Numbered from the stretch's first letter, positions 1 to 12,228 are shown. The stretch: 64,000 bases of DNA from Oegoconia quadripuncta (GCA_949316235.1 OX438753.1:17714496-17778495); one strand, 5' to 3'. Numbers and translations are program-made. The notes: a model not told the origin generated them from the letters alone.

Positions 1-1992
1 AAAATACTTTTGCTTTTTGCTAAATTTTTGCGGTAATTGAGGCATCAGCTAGTCTGCAGCCGCACCGGCCCTTACTGTAGTTATCCGGACATGACGACGG
101 GCGAAATATCGTCACACGTGATCGCTGATGTCTCATACAAAGGCACGGTTTAAGACATCAATGAATCTCCGTCGATATTGCCTTTGTCCCTAAACATGAA
201 TAATCAATAATTTTATACGTATAGCTGGATACGTAGATATAAAAGTTAGTTGTAAACATTTTTAAAATATAAAATTTAAAACAATATATTTCATTTTCAT
301 TTCAGGGTAACTTAAAATCGCTCTAATTTAGTTTCAATAGTCTTTTTCGAAAATGTTCAATTATAATCGATTTATTCATTTGGAAAATTTGGACTTTAAA
401 ATATGTATGGAATACCATGCGGGGGAAACTATAGTCCACGGCCGCATTCTGCTGTAAAAAAAATAAAGTTTCTAGGGTAATACAATAACGGCCTATGAAT
501 GCGGACTTTCTCTAATTGTCGTCGTATTGTCACATCACTAAAACATGTAAGTGATTCACAGTGACCTACAAGTTTGAAATGCACGAAGGAAGATCATGAG
601 GTACAAGTAAAGAAATAAATATGGCAGGCATTATTATTAGTTGAAGTAATCACTTGACAAACTTAATTTTGCAGTTTTCATCGTTGAACTTCTGCGACAC
701 TGACTACATATTTAAGTTTGTCAGTTTAAAATTTTTGTAAACGGTGATATTGGGCAGATATATAACCCTCAGGGCTTGAGTCCTACTCGCACTTGGAAGG
801 TTTTTTGTCTTCGGTACCATAAAAGGAACCTTTATAAGGTCACTTCGTGATTTGTTTGTCTGTCATGATTCTTTTTCTCAGGAGAGCGTGGGGGAATTAA
901 GTTGAAATTAAAATGAAATACTTAGGCCGACGTTCTCTTGGAACTATTAATAAATCAAGCTTCAAAATCTAGCAATAAACGGCCAGTTATGCCGCATATA
1001 TACACTCGGACATAAATTAAAAGATACAGGATACTTCCCGTTGCCCTAGAATTTATTTATATATTTTTTTCTGATTACAAACTTCTATTTCGGGTCTCGA
1101 CTCCCGTGTTTGACGAACTTGCTACGACAAATTCGTGCGGAACCCTCGGTGCGCGAATCAAACTCACACTTGACTGGTTTGTTCTAAACGATGGGACTCT
1201 TGACAAATCACTATATAATCTGAATGCGACGAGTTATTATCATTTTATAGGTATTTGAATTCTTAACTATGATTTATAATCTACATTTTTCTTCTTTTTC
1301 AGGTACCTATATTAAATTACAATCAACACACTAACATCGATAAAGATTTTTGATTGGATTGAAAACTTTAAATTAGTATATACGCGTCATTCCAAATACA
1401 TATACACAGCTGTATCGTTATCTACTAATTAATAGTGTACATTTCGATATGCTCGATTATTCTTAAAAAATAAAATAGATTTATCTTGTCTTTTAAGAAA
1501 TATCTATACATTTCAAACGTAATAAACGCCTTTGTGATAATATATTATTTTGTTCGTTATTGGCCTTTATGCCTATATTCAGCAGCGGACGTCTTTTCGC
1601 TAATATGACGATGATTTGTCAACTAAAATTCATAAACATCGGAATTCTTTGAATACATAGTTTTTTCACCCGACTACGGCGAAGCCAAATGGAAAGCTAA
1701 GGTATTTAACGCGCATGTATGTCCTATGTATCTTATGTAAAAACATGTATTAGCCGATTTGGACAAATGAGATGTCGTTAGATTTGTACAGGCCTCGTGA
1801 AATGTCCTAGGATAAAATCCAATAGGAGGATAGGATCATGATAAATACAAGTTGCCATTTTGTCAGATTTGACAATAAATAATTTCATCATCCCATCGAG
1901 ATATGTATCAAACAGTCTCGACAAAAGTAATTCAACAATAGGTACCCATATAGGCATTTCGAAAAATATATCCCGAGCGGTTACATAATAAT
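1..1992. other. Non-coding flank with repeat fragments
   Basis: No frame I can support as a gene. Fragments: 765-850 and 1085-1190 belong to the ggccaagtgcgagtcgga repeat; 1670-1875 resembles a dispersed element also seen at 24080-24200 and 6650-6730. Confidence 0.5.
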
Positions 1993-2126
1993 ATAATTAT
2001 CATCACATCAGCTACAAGACGTCCTCTGCCGAACATAGGCCATCCACGTAGAAATCCAGAGTCACCAGTTGGACATCCTGCGCTGCTCTTGAACTATAAT
2101 GCCCTACCGGCCATCGGTTCTTCGAG
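1993..2126 (-). mobile_element. RTE-like LINE 3' fragment
   Basis: On the minus strand the degenerate frame reads RWPVGHY, then LVTLDFYVDGLCSAEDVL, the decayed C-terminus of an RTE-type reverse transcriptase like that at 43070-43740. Poly-purine GATGATGAT-type tail at the low-coordinate end. Confidence 0.6.
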
Positions 2127-2129
2127 TTA

Positions 2130-2560
2130 TGTGCTAAATTAAATCAAATTAAATCGAAAATATTTTATTCAATGTAGGATACAAAAATATCACGTATTGA
2201 AAGTCATCATGTTATTTTTTTTTAAACTACGTCGCTTCACAAGATGTTATGGGTTAGGAAGAAGAAGCGACAAGAAACTCCGCAAACAACACATCTTTTC
2301 AATTGGTTTCCATCTTTACAATAATATTACATTTTATATTACACATTACAAAACAAAAGCAATTAACATAACGACCAGCTAACACCAGACCTCCTTATCG
2401 CCTAAATAATCATCTATCCAGTACTGTATAAGAAACTCTGTGTAAGAAGGATTTCTTACACAGAGTTTCTTTAATGTGGCGTTTAAATTTCTGCTCTGTT
2501 AAACTCAATACATGTTCTGGTATTTAATTGTAAAAGCGTATGATGGGTCTCACAAAGGAT
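2130..2560 (-). mobile_element. CR1-like LINE 3' end, 5'-truncated
   Basis: Reverse copy of the element at 45501-45896, with the same 3' UTR (cttcacaagatgttatggg, gcaattaacataacgaccagc) and tail. This copy carries an 18-bp inverted duplication at 2431-2470 that the other copy lacks. Confidence 0.75.
2431..2470. repeat. Perfect palindrome, 18-bp arms
   Basis: Arms 2431-2448 (agaaactctgtgtaagaa) and 2453-2470, 4-nt loop. One arm is original LINE sequence; the other is extra relative to 45501-45896. Confidence 0.9.
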
Positions 2561-2684
2561 GTGCTAACCTTGCTAAGTCTAAATTGTGGAATTTCAATTT
2601 TATTTTTGTTTCTAGTATTCAAATTATGATTATCAGAATGTTTACGAAATAGGCATATATTTTTGCGTACATACGGAAGTTCAT

Positions 2685-2900
2685 CAACATCATCATATCT
2701 GCCACAAGATGTCCTTTGCTGAACATAAGCGTCTCCCATAGAATACCATAGTGACCGGTTGGAAGCGGCCGGCCTCCAGCGATTTCCCGCGACCTTTATC
2801 AGGTCGTCTGTCCATCCTTGTGAGTGGACGTCTTACGCTGCGCTTGCAGTTTCATGGACTCCACTCTAATACGAGAACTATAATGCCACCGCCGGAAACT
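2685..2900 (-). mobile_element. RTE-like LINE 3' fragment
   Basis: Same family and orientation as 1993-2126 and 43070-43740: catcatatctgccacaagatg, ctgaacataag, ggtcgtctgtccatcc, acgctgcgcttgc. Confidence 0.65.
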
Positions 2901-3335
2901 TTCGTTCGTCTACGGATATCTTAATTTCTAAATCGATCACGTAACGTAACGCCGAACATTGCTCTCTCTATACTCGTTACATCTTCAAATACTTATATAT
3001 AAAAATAGTTAAGAAAAGTCTTGATTTAGGCCGGAGTTGGAGGCCTCTATGCGATTTCATGTAAGTCGTGTATTGTTTGTAATGTTAATGTGGTTACTCG
3101 ACCATAGATTAAATTTGCTTACAGGACGACTTACGATTTTTATACTTTAAGTTTTCATTACATAATAATATAAAGAGTCACTAGTACTACTCATTACCTG
3201 AGTACTGACTCGTACTTAACCGGTTTTAGATATTTATGTTTGTTTATTTGACATACTTAACGTAATTTTTTTCACTACGTACCATGTAAATAATGTATTT
3301 TATAAGTATATGACATAATTTTGTCTTAACGTGTA

Positions 3336-3510
3336 CTTTTTTCATGCACAACGGGTTAGAACTTGTCCTCAATGACATCTGATCTGATCGCTTGTGTGTG
3401 CGTACTAACCTGGAAGCCCCATCATATTTGGGGTACTGGCTATCTTATCTCTAACAACCGGAACACAACAATGTTTTTGGTGGTAGTAGCTAGCTACTTG
3501 TAAGATATGC
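3336..3510 (-). mobile_element. SINE family A, partial (3' part only)
   Basis: Starts atgcacaacgggttag and keeps ggctatcttatctctaac, ccggaacacaacaatg and gtggtagtagctagc. The tRNA-like head is missing. Confidence 0.65.
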
Positions 3511-3540
3511 AACATTGTGTCTCCTTTCATGGAATAGCCT

Positions 3541-5220
3541 AATCTTTTATATAGGTAAGTAAATAGATCTGTTTGTATAACGGCTGTCTATAATACAATG
3601 GCTATATATTCTCTCTCTAAACTGCGGATTTTAAGCACTATGCTCTATATGACACCAAAAACATAATTTCCGCCCTCATAAAATTTATATGGATGTGAGG
3701 ATCGTCACTAGTGATGCCCAAATTCAAGACCAGACAAGACTGACCTGGTATTGGTCTTGAATTAGAACTGTTCTTCAAATTTTGGGCACAGTCTTGCTGC
3801 AAGACTTTTGTAAGAGTATAATTAGAGGGTGAATAAATGCAACCGTACAGGTCTAGATAAGAGGCAAACGATTGTATAACGACAAACTCTACCGATTCAT
3901 TTCTAGCAATTAATAAGTCCCAAGCAAGCAACAAGCGACAGCCAATAAGCTGCGAGAGTCGAAGCGGTAGCGTTTATCTTTCATATAAAATAAAGTATCG
4001 TACTGTGTGGTAATGTACCTTTTTATTCTTAACGGGCGAAGTTGGCTTAGGAAGAGTATTTGTTGAATTTTTAATAAGTAGGGGTTTAATAAAACAGTTC
4101 ATATTTTAAAAATTTATGTGACACAGTTCACCGTTTATAAGGTTTTTGTTTATTATTAATTTCAATTAGGCGTCATCCTTACAGTACGGAGTCTCGATTT
4201 TTTTAAACGTATATGCTAGAGCAAAAGTGACAGCAAGAGTTCGGCAGAAAATCGAAGAATTTGAGAAGTAATTTTGCGTTTTTTTTCTGTGGTGGCATTA
4301 TACGAAGTAATACTAAGCGGAATAGTTGTTTAGAAATTAGCAGTTTATTTTATAACCCGTCTCCCAAGAAAAGGTTAGTATTGGTCCTGCTATAAATTCA
4401 CGTGTTTGACATTTTGAATATTTTACATTTTGTCGTTCTTGACAATTTGCAAGTTTGACATTTCTTTGGTGAAAATTAGTCTCATGACATTTTGCTTGTT
4501 TAAAACCTAATGCGCATTAGACTTTAGACGTATAATCCCTCTATTCCACCAAGACCGATTATGGACATCACTATTCGTCACCGCAGACAGGATATTGTGC
4601 TGGCGTGTAGATACCGCACAGAGTACGTTTGAAATATTTACATTACCCATTTGCATAATGAAAGGCAATGTCGTCCCACCCACCATACAACCTCTTCTCC
4701 CTTATTTGTCTTGTGAATCCTTTGCCTGGAGTAGACTACGAAAAGATAGACACTGACAGACTTAACCTCACATTTGCGACTACTTTTCAATATGGATTAT
4801 TCAATAACGTGATAAATGTTTTGTTCGCATTACACTGTCATCGCACGATTACTTATATTACTGGCAATACTACTCGCGGTAGCCTTCTGCTACCGTCCCA
4901 CTCACTGCATCTAGGCGCAGTCCGTGGTATATACCAAGCAGGGAGCCGAGCTTCACTCGACCTCCTTCCCCATAGGGTTGGCATTACTGCCGTTTGCATT
5001 TCATTGCTACACTCCCATTTGCTGAAGGGGGAAGTGGGAATCTTCTTTTCCTACTTATACACTCTATTCCTTTCTTTAATTAGTCTGAGGTCCAAGGTAG
5101 CAATAGAATCACGTAGGGCACCGTCTACCTTCAGTAGGCGCAGTGTCGAGTACCACTGTTGATCCTGGCTTACAGTGTGGAGGCGGGATCTGTCATCGCA
5201 CAAAGACGAGATGCCTGTTG
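3541..5220. other. No gene identified
   Basis: Short imperfect hairpin with 12-bp arms at 3721-3732 and 3752-3763. The 164-residue open frame at 4668-5162 has no family features and is treated as chance or repeat-derived. Confidence 0.4.
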
Positions 5221-5224
5221 GGCA

Positions 5225-5462
5225 CAGTTGAGAACCGAATAGATAGGTCATTTGATACGACATGCCATGTTTTGAGTAAGATAATCGAGGGAAAGATTGA
5301 AGAAAAAAGAGGAAGGGGAAGACCTAGGCGCAATTAATTTGACCAAGTGAATGAAAAGGTGAATGTTGTGTTGTATCAAGACGTTTAATCGAGGGTGAAA
5401 CGCAGAGAGATGTGGTCATTACTCCACCGACAAGAGCATAGCTCCTAAATTGAAGAACACAC
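5225..5462 (+). mobile_element. Degenerate LINE reverse transcriptase C-terminus
   Basis: Conceptual reading gives IIEGKIEEKRGRGRPR, then after stops and a shift QVNEKVNVVLYQDV and REMWSLLHRQEHS, the decayed end of an RTE-like reverse transcriptase. Related text occurs on the minus strand at 41620-42090. Confidence 0.65.
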
Positions 5463-6200
5463 TGTTATCAACTTATAGTTAACGAGCGGCGAACAAATAA
5501 TCAATATGAATTATTCATGACGCAAAGAAATAGCCGTATATTATAAACAATATGGTCCATGTCTGCCAGCACGTTTGTGCAGCATTGTCTATTGATTTGC
5601 ACTTTTGCTTTATTTAAAAAGAATACTCTACCGTGTTTTGATTTCTGCCTTTTAATAGAAAGTTTTCGCGAATTGTATGATTCCTGAAACGTTTTGTGAC
5701 AATAAATTTTGTTTTTTTAGTCTGGTATATACAATGGTTTCGTATACTGAACAGTCGTGAATTGTTTAATTAAGAGAGTCATAAATGGCTTTAATAAAAT
5801 AGTTTGTTGATATGTAGGTGCTGCGTTATTGACAACGCCTCGAAAATGTTTTATAAAATAAAAATTGTCAGGATCAAACTGTAGTTAATTGGTAATTGTA
5901 CTTAATTTATTGATGTCGTCTTACTTAGTAATATGGCGGCATGAATTCTTAAATGATGCTTAGATAGCATGTTAATTGATGGATTAGCAGGCAGCCCCTT
6001 TAATATAGGTAAAACGAAAGCTGTTAGGATCTGTAAAAATTCATCTTTCTGCCACACGTGTTAAAGTCACAAAATCGCTTCAATATCTGGTTTGATTGCA
6101 GCTCAAGCTTGAAGTGTTATCGAAAACCATTAGTCAATGCATCTGCGCCAATTCTACGTTTTCCGTATAAGAGGATGATCCACATTGAAATCTGCTCTAT
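5463..6200. other. No gene identified
   Basis: AT-rich sequence with no repeats or frames I can assign. Confidence 0.4.
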
Positions 6201-6214
6201 CACATAATAGATAA

Positions 6215-6420
6215 GTAACAATACATTTTTGAAAACAAAAAGTGCATCTTTTAAGAAAAATAGAGCAATATCAATAATTTATACAGATGGGTATGCATAC
6301 CTTTTCAATAACTTTCGAGTTTCTTGCTTGTTCTTCTCAAGGAAAACTTACCTAAAAACTGACTATTTTAAGTGTGCTCTGTGTACCTACACAATAAAGG
6401 TTTTTTTAGTTTACCACATA
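6215..6420 (+). mobile_element. LINE 3' UTR-like fragment
   Basis: The block cgagtttcttgcttgttctt plus actgactattttaagtgtg recurs inverted at 38745-38940, ending toward a poly(A)/TTGATTT-type tail. Confidence 0.5.
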
Positions 6421-6644
6421 TTCTTGCTTCTATTACTTAATGTTAGGCCAACCTGTCTATACCAAACTATCGAGCTTTGCACTGGGCCGGCATAAACGCC
6501 AACGCCAGAGGTACTCGTACCGACCGCAGATACGCGGTTTTGAGGTTTCACATTAAATCACGCACAGCTGACCAATATTTCAGCACAAATTATTAAGTCA
6601 AATTAACAACAAAATATTGTTGTGGTTTTACCGAATGAGGGTAA

Positions 6645-6930
6645 TGTTTTACCTGTAACCTAACCTCCTGTAACCTAAACGGCTTGACCGATTTCCAAGT
6701 GCAAGGTGTCGTTAGATTCGTCTTAATCCCTGGAGTGTCATAGGATACATTTTATGGTAAATAATGCAACATGGCGCCCGCGAAATGCAAAATATCCTGT
6801 CGGGTTTTTGGTTTTTAAACTCATATTGTTATTCGCGTGTATATAAGTAAGTATGTAGATTTCTATGTTACCTCATGTAGCCTACGCGGTTGATCGATTT
6901 CGAAGAGGAGGGTGACGATAGATTCGCAGC
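6645..6930. mobile_element. Dispersed repeat fragments next to the tandem array
   Basis: Contains cctaaacggcttgaccgatt (6675), repeated at about 63123, and a diverged version at 6880. It is the flank from which the array at 6931 was probably expanded. Confidence 0.4.
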
Positions 6931-7410
6931 AATCCCCACGGCCCCATGACCTGTACCCCAAAGGGCAGAAATGCGTAGCCCTGTCCTGTATTATGAATAA
7001 TAACTGCGAGTTTTTCTTAGTTCTTGATACCAAAAGGGCTTTGGTATCAAAAACTAAGTAAAAGTCGCAGTTAATCAAACCCATAGTTTCGTCTTGTCTT
7101 CAATCCCCACGGCCCCATGACCTGTAACCCCAAAGGGCAGAAATGCGTAGCCCTGTCCTGTATTATGAATAAAAACTGCGAGTTTTTCTTAGTTCTTGAT
7201 ACCAAACGGGCTTTGGTATCAAAAACTAAGTAAAAGTCGCAGTTATTCAAGCCCATAGTTTCGTCTTGTCTTCAATCCCCACGGCACCATGGCCTGTACC
7301 CCAAAGGGCAGAAGTTCGTAGCCCTGTCTCGTATTATGAATAATAATTTCTTAGTTTTTGATACCAAAAGATCTTTGGTATCAAGAACTAAGTAAAATTC
7401 GCAATTATCG
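6931..7410. repeat. Tandem array, about 171-bp units with an internal hairpin, 2.8 copies
   Basis: Units start at 6931, 7102 and 7274 (aatccccacgg). Each contains an inverted repeat built from cttagttcttgatacca and tggtatcaaaaactaag; in the first two units this is flanked by gcga/tcgc, forming a long foldback. The third unit is truncated. Open frames on the minus strand here are by-products of the repeat. Confidence 0.85.
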
Positions 7411-9570
7411 TATATTTTTCGAATATTTTTGTATGTGCTTCTGTAATATGCAAATAAACGCTTTATCTATCTTATTCATACAGATCTGTTTTCATGATAT
7501 TTAATCAAGATATACCAAACAGTTTTCTAAAATAACCCATCTTGTCCGAGACGGATCATCATCATTATATCAGCCACCACTGTGCCCCTCCCATCTCCCC
7601 TGCCCCATGTAACTACGGATGGTGCAACTGTAAAAATCAGGAAGCTACTATTAATCGTGCATCCATTAAAAATAGTCCTGGCTGATTAATTATGAAGCTG
7701 CCTGCCCGACTACTCGATATTTGGCTTACTAATCTACAACCTTCTCCCACAAGCCGTATTGATTTGGCACACCTCATTAGGCTTTCTAATTTCCGCGGCT
7801 TAACTACATTTTTTTGTAATTTTATGTAGATATACTTTCTACTCAATAGGTACCCTTATATTATTAAGTCACTAGACGGAGAAGGATCCAATCTCCTTAA
7901 ATTGCTGCGTCATTAGCTAACGACGCCGGTACATTCCTATTGCTGCTAAAAATTTTATTTTACTTCAATACAACGTAATATTCTCACTCCGAAAGATGAA
8001 ATCCGGAAGGTAGGGTTACTGGTGTGAAAAAATTAAAGCCGCTGCACGACTGAAGGTGTGTTCATATTTGCGTATCTCTTTATAAAGATACTGTTGTCTA
8101 TACATACATAACGCCACGACCTTCATCCCAAATGGGGTGGTCAACGATATCTCAACCATAAGCGTTGGAGTGTTCCAAACAATAAAATTTTTAAGCTTGA
8201 AACGATTTATCTTTCGAAATATGTACAAATGCACACATGACAGGAGGTCACCGTTGACAGGTGCAAGCTACGGTTTAGTACGAGATAGTCACTCGCTGCG
8301 ATGCAGCAGATTAAACAGGTCTCCAACTTATGTAGTTGTTCTGACAGAGGAAATAGATTTAAATTGATATTCATCAAACAAATGAGCGACGAAATTTATA
8401 ATTTGGAAGGTCGTATGACTTGATAATACGCGATTTGGTCCAATAAGGGAACCTGGTGGAGCTGGTGTCGCCGAAAAAGGTGCTGTGACATTTACAGTAA
8501 TGTTATATATGCACATCGAAAATGAATATTCATATTGCTACCAGCCGTCAAAGGAGATGGACCACCACTTAGCACATCAATGAGCGTGACTGACTTTGAT
8601 TACCTATTATCACCGACGCTTGGAAGAATCTGGTGAGTCGTGACTTAATAAGAAGTTGGTCATGGAATTTGAGCAAGGGGGATTGTAGACAGATTCCATG
8701 CGAGGGCCAAGTTTGATGGCACGAGGGGCATGTTTACCCTTCACCGGTTAGCAACTCAGGTTCCATGATCATAATTGAATCTGCTGTTTTGTGTGTGGGT
8801 AAGTGATCTGTATTTGCCTTCTGAAAGATTTGAAGTAACCGGGCCCATGCCACTGATGGAAATCAGTGTCAGAACTTTATCTCGTTCTATTAATTTCCTA
8901 TTGACTGCCTGATATCCTTTCCATCTTTACTAACTTGACTCAATATCACGATACTGCTGGTGACATCCCGGTCGCTAGCAATGGCCTTGTTTCTCCGACA
9001 CTTATCTCACGTTGAAATAAATGCTTGAAGTTAGAAGTCTAAGTATGTAAGTGAGTTGTCTGTTTCAAAATATGTAAACCGTTTTTCAACCACTTGCTGA
9101 TATCTGATTGAGCTAAAATTTAGCAAATTAATGTAAGTTCGGTGACAATGTAATATTATGGTACCATCGAGGTAATTTGATGAAGGAGGCGCTATGTAGG
9201 AACTGGAACTTTCTGATGACAAATGGCTAGATAGTCGAACTAGAGCTAATTTTGTTGCAAGAGCACTTTCTATTACACATAATGACGTGGGTTGGAGCCA
9301 GAAGACTGCAACTGAAACTAATTGATGGAATTTATGTTACTCGTAGAATAATATGTGATAATCGCTGTGCGCTGCGGTTTTCTACCCACAGCACATGCTG
9401 AGTTTGGACCATTTCGTTGCCCCTGATATGGGTCACGTCTCCTTTTATTAATTTTAACTGTATACCAACCCAGTACTCCATATTGTATGTGTATAATGTA
9501 GGTTAAGTGACTTGTGTCATGGTCGACGAATAAATGTATTCTATTCTATAATCAATCAATCCATCAAATA
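7411..9570. other. Left flank of the Polinton, no gene identified
   Basis: Contains a copy of repeat G at 8105-8265 (tcccaaatggggtggtca, acatgacaggaggtcacc), a LINE-tail-like ttgaaataaatgcttgaag at 9013 (also at 47234), and an aataaatgtattctattcta tail at about 9527-9546, directly before the insertion site. Confidence 0.45.
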
Positions 9571-9571
9571 C

Positions 9572-9577
9572 TCTTTA
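9572..9577. repeat. Left 6-bp target-site duplication of the Polinton
   Basis: TCTTTA lies directly before the first terminal base (9578) and is repeated exactly after the last one (26789-26794). Confidence 0.88.
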
Positions 9578-10012
9578 AGTAGGATATTATTGGGCATTCT
9601 AGACCACCATCCGTTCAGTCGGCTACGCACCTGCTTCGCCTCCTTCACTTCTGGTGTTCTAGAATGCCCAATAATATCGTTGTGCATTCTATCCCACCAT
9701 CAGTTTACGAGGTGAATGATCGTACGTCTCACTCTGTGCAATATGTCATTTAAAGAATTGGCGCTGTTATTTCAACCCTCCATCACGATACCTATATAAA
9801 TCACCTGTAGTTGTAAGAATATCATTTTGTGCTACAACGTAGACCGGTTACCTTACTCTGTACTCCGGGGTTACCTACATTCATTAGTAGTGAGATATCG
9901 TTCGATCGCTTTTAAATATTTCTGCGTTCATTGCAAAGTTTTTTGCGTTTCATGCAATCGATATTGAAACATATAGAACAATTTTTGGTCCTGAAAGGAC
10001 CTTTTAATAGCT
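9578..10012. repeat. Left terminal inverted repeat of the Polinton
   Basis: The reverse complement of this arm matches 26487-26788 with gaps. Shared blocks include the tip, the segment around gaggtgaatgatcgta, the segment acctgtagttgtaa and the ggtcc-tttca-ggacc stem near 9990-10005. The left arm is longer because about 130 bp near 9835-9970 have no counterpart on the right. The tip holds its own foldback: 21-bp arms at 9583-9603 and 9658-9678 around a 54-bp spacer. Confidence 0.85.
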
Positions 10013-10400
10013 GTTGATTATATCTGAAGGTTATGTATGAACATTATGAAGACGTATATTTGAATCATCTATGTACATCATGCATGCAATGGAAACATGT
10101 GCGCAGTCCATAAAATATAGCATAACCATGATTCGTAATCAAAGCTTCATTAATTTCACACATTTCTAAAGACTGATCCCTGACGTTCATCTTGACTGGA
10201 AGGCCTGTGGTAATTAACCTACCTACCGATCTACCTTATTGTTTTAATAGTCGAATTGCTTACCCCCTCCTTTATGATAGCATAACATTATTTAATAATA
10301 TGAACACATGGTTCATAAAGTTCATGTATACATAAAAAATATTTCACTTTCATTTGAACGCCTGCCCGATGCAGATTGAATAGGTTGCTGTTCCTGAAAC

Positions 10401-11087
10401 ATGAAGTTTGTAAAGCAACCACATTCATTAAATTTAGAAAAAATTTGCGCTGATCCACGGAAGACAATCTCACGTCACGGAAAACTTTTACCAAATACAA
10501 TACGTTGTATTATTTCTGGACCCTCTAATTGCGGTAAAACAAATTTAATGATAGGTTTGCTGTTGCATGAAAATGGTTTGCGATATCAAAATGTTTACCT
10601 TTATTCTAAGACTCTCTTCCAACCCAAGTTCATATTTCTACAAAAAGTTTTCCAAATGGTTCCAAATGTATCTTTTACGAAATATCATGAAAACGAAGAA
10701 ATTCTTAGTCCCGCGGAAGCTGCTCCTAATTCCATCATAATTTTTGATGACGTTGCCACCGGGAATCAGAATAATATACGTGATTATTTTGCAATGGGTA
10801 GGCACAAAAATGTTGACTGTTTTTATTTAAATCAAACATATAGCAAAATCCCAAAGCAATTAATACGTGATAATGCTAACCTCATTATACTGTTCAAGCA
10901 AGATGATATCAATTTGCGTCACGTTTATGACGAACATGTTAATAGTGATATGAATTGGTTACAGTTTCGAGACATGTGTGCAAATGTATGGATCACACCT
11001 TATAGTTATTTAGTAATAAATAAAGACTGTGAAAAAAATAAGGGTTGCTACAGAATGAAATTTGATACATTTATAATGTTTGATTAG
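10401..11087 (+). CDS. Genome-packaging ATPase (FtsK/HerA, A32-like)
   Basis: A 228-aa protein with a Walker A P-loop GPSNCGKT at residues 40-47 and a Walker B strand IIIFDD at 112-117, followed by a sensor-like Asn/Gln-rich segment (YLNQTYSKIPK, about 147-157). This is the layout of the poxvirus-A32/FtsK-family ATPases that pump DNA into capsids in Polintons, virophages and large DNA viruses; the family assignment rests on those motifs. It is the first gene of the rightward cluster, about 390 bp inside the left inverted repeat, and starts at a clear ATG. No stops or frameshifts are seen. It probably acts on assembled capsids together with the capsid and protease genes downstream. Confidence 0.93.
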   Translation: MKFVKQPHSLNLEKICADPRKTISRHGKLLPNTIRCIISGPSNCGKTNLMIGLLLHENGLRYQNVYLYSKTLFQPKFIFLQKVFQMVPNVSFTKYHENEEILSPAEAAPNSIIIFDDVATGNQNNIRDYFAMGRHKNVDCFYLNQTYSKIPKQLIRDNANLIILFKQDDINLRHVYDEHVNSDMNWLQFRDMCANVWITPYSYLVINKDCEKNKGCYRMKFDTFIMFD

Positions 11088-11159
11088 TGATTTAAATACA
11101 ACGATCAAGTTTTTATTTTCATTTTGTGCTCTGAACTTGGTAAGTAAGGTACTGCGAAT

Positions 11160-12158
11160 ATGGATAATGAACAAAAATTAAAAAATCAAATAATAAAATC
11201 TGCAGAATCTGTTAAAAAAAAAGTTAAAATGATGCGGGATATTAGATCCAACAACGACATGGTCATTGAATCTGTTCTCAAACCAATAACAGAACCTCTG
11301 AAAAAAATGGTTAACAAAAGGTTTCCTGTGAATAACGATAAGAAAGATAGAACTCCGCCAGAAACTACTAAGACCAAAAAACGAAAGTTTAATTATAGAT
11401 ATACTCCAGCAGCAACTGTTAAAAAACTTAAATTTAGCCCCAGTGATTCGCATAATGAATATCTAGATGATGATGACGAAAGTGATGTGGGTGCAAATGA
11501 AACAGAATATTTAGAAAATAATACATCTGATAATCAGTCTGATAGGTCTGATACTAGCGGACTGTCTTTTGGAACGCCTGAGAATGTTAGTTCTCACACT
11601 TCTTGGTCTATGTCTTCTGAAATGTTTGATAATATCCCGTTCGGTGTAAGAAAAGAACGAGGAAAGCTAATGATGGGAAAATCTCGTGTGACTGTAACCG
11701 ACAGCAAAATTTCAGTTGCTGAACGAACTTATACGAAAACACCAGGATTAATGGATTTATTATTTAAGAAAACACCTAACTTAAAACTTCTAACTGAAGA
11801 TGATAAACGAAATTACAAAATTATGTTAATAGATACTAACGCACATCGGCGAGATTATGATACTTCAAAACCTATTAAAAGTAATAAGGGTCTTAAATAT
11901 ACACAAATAATTAGACCATTATTCATGAAGTTATGTCATAAAGATTCTGAAAGTATGGACGACTTAACTCAAGGATCAGGGTTACCGAATAAAAAAATAC
12001 TAAAAAAAAATGTTGATTACGTTTATTGGGATAATCCAAATGAATTAATTGATCGATTGAAACTTCTATGGGCTTCGCGTGATGCTGGAAATACTGGAAT
12101 GGATAATGAAATAATATCCATAATAGAGGAATTGAAAGAAAATGGTATCGTAAATTAA
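11160..12158 (+). CDS. Conserved Polinton protein of unknown function (332 aa)
   Basis: The N-terminal 100 residues are very basic (many Lys/Arg, KKRK-type clusters). An acidic Asp/Glu/Ser stretch follows at about 100-135, then a more ordered C-terminal half. The last 50 residues (VYWDNPNEL, LLWASRDAGNTG, EIISIIEEL) resemble a module I recall from uncharacterised proteins encoded beside insect Polintons; that memory is not a database result. It lies 72 bp after the ATPase and 70 bp before the fibre-like gene on the same strand. The charge pattern would suit a virion nucleic-acid-binding or scaffold role, but this is inference only. Confidence 0.8.
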   Translation: MDNEQKLKNQIIKSAESVKKKVKMMRDIRSNNDMVIESVLKPITEPLKKMVNKRFPVNNDKKDRTPPETTKTKKRKFNYRYTPAATVKKLKFSPSDSHNEYLDDDDESDVGANETEYLENNTSDNQSDRSDTSGLSFGTPENVSSHTSWSMSSEMFDNIPFGVRKERGKLMMGKSRVTVTDSKISVAERTYTKTPGLMDLLFKKTPNLKLLTEDDKRNYKIMLIDTNAHRRDYDTSKPIKSNKGLKYTQIIRPLFMKLCHKDSESMDDLTQGSGLPNKKILKKNVDYVYWDNPNELIDRLKLLWASRDAGNTGMDNEIISIIEELKENGIVN

Positions 12159-12228
12159 ATATAAACAAAGTTAATAATAATTCTTTACAGTTTCATCTTA
12201 GACTTTGATTACAACAGTACTCTAGGAA

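Noticed and set aside
4668..5162. 164-residue open frame
   Set aside because: No domain, poor composition, overlapped by equally long frames on the other strand, and adjacent to LINE debris.
6863..7256. Two similar minus-strand frames as a duplicated gene
   Set aside because: They follow the 171-bp tandem unit and its hairpin; similarity is explained by the repeat, not by coding conservation.
6931..7410. CRISPR array
   Set aside because: Units are about 171 bp and identical throughout, with no repeat-spacer alternation; the setting is eukaryotic.
11178..11453. Antisense frames under the 332-aa gene
   Set aside because: Shadow frames of a strongly biased AT-rich coding sequence.
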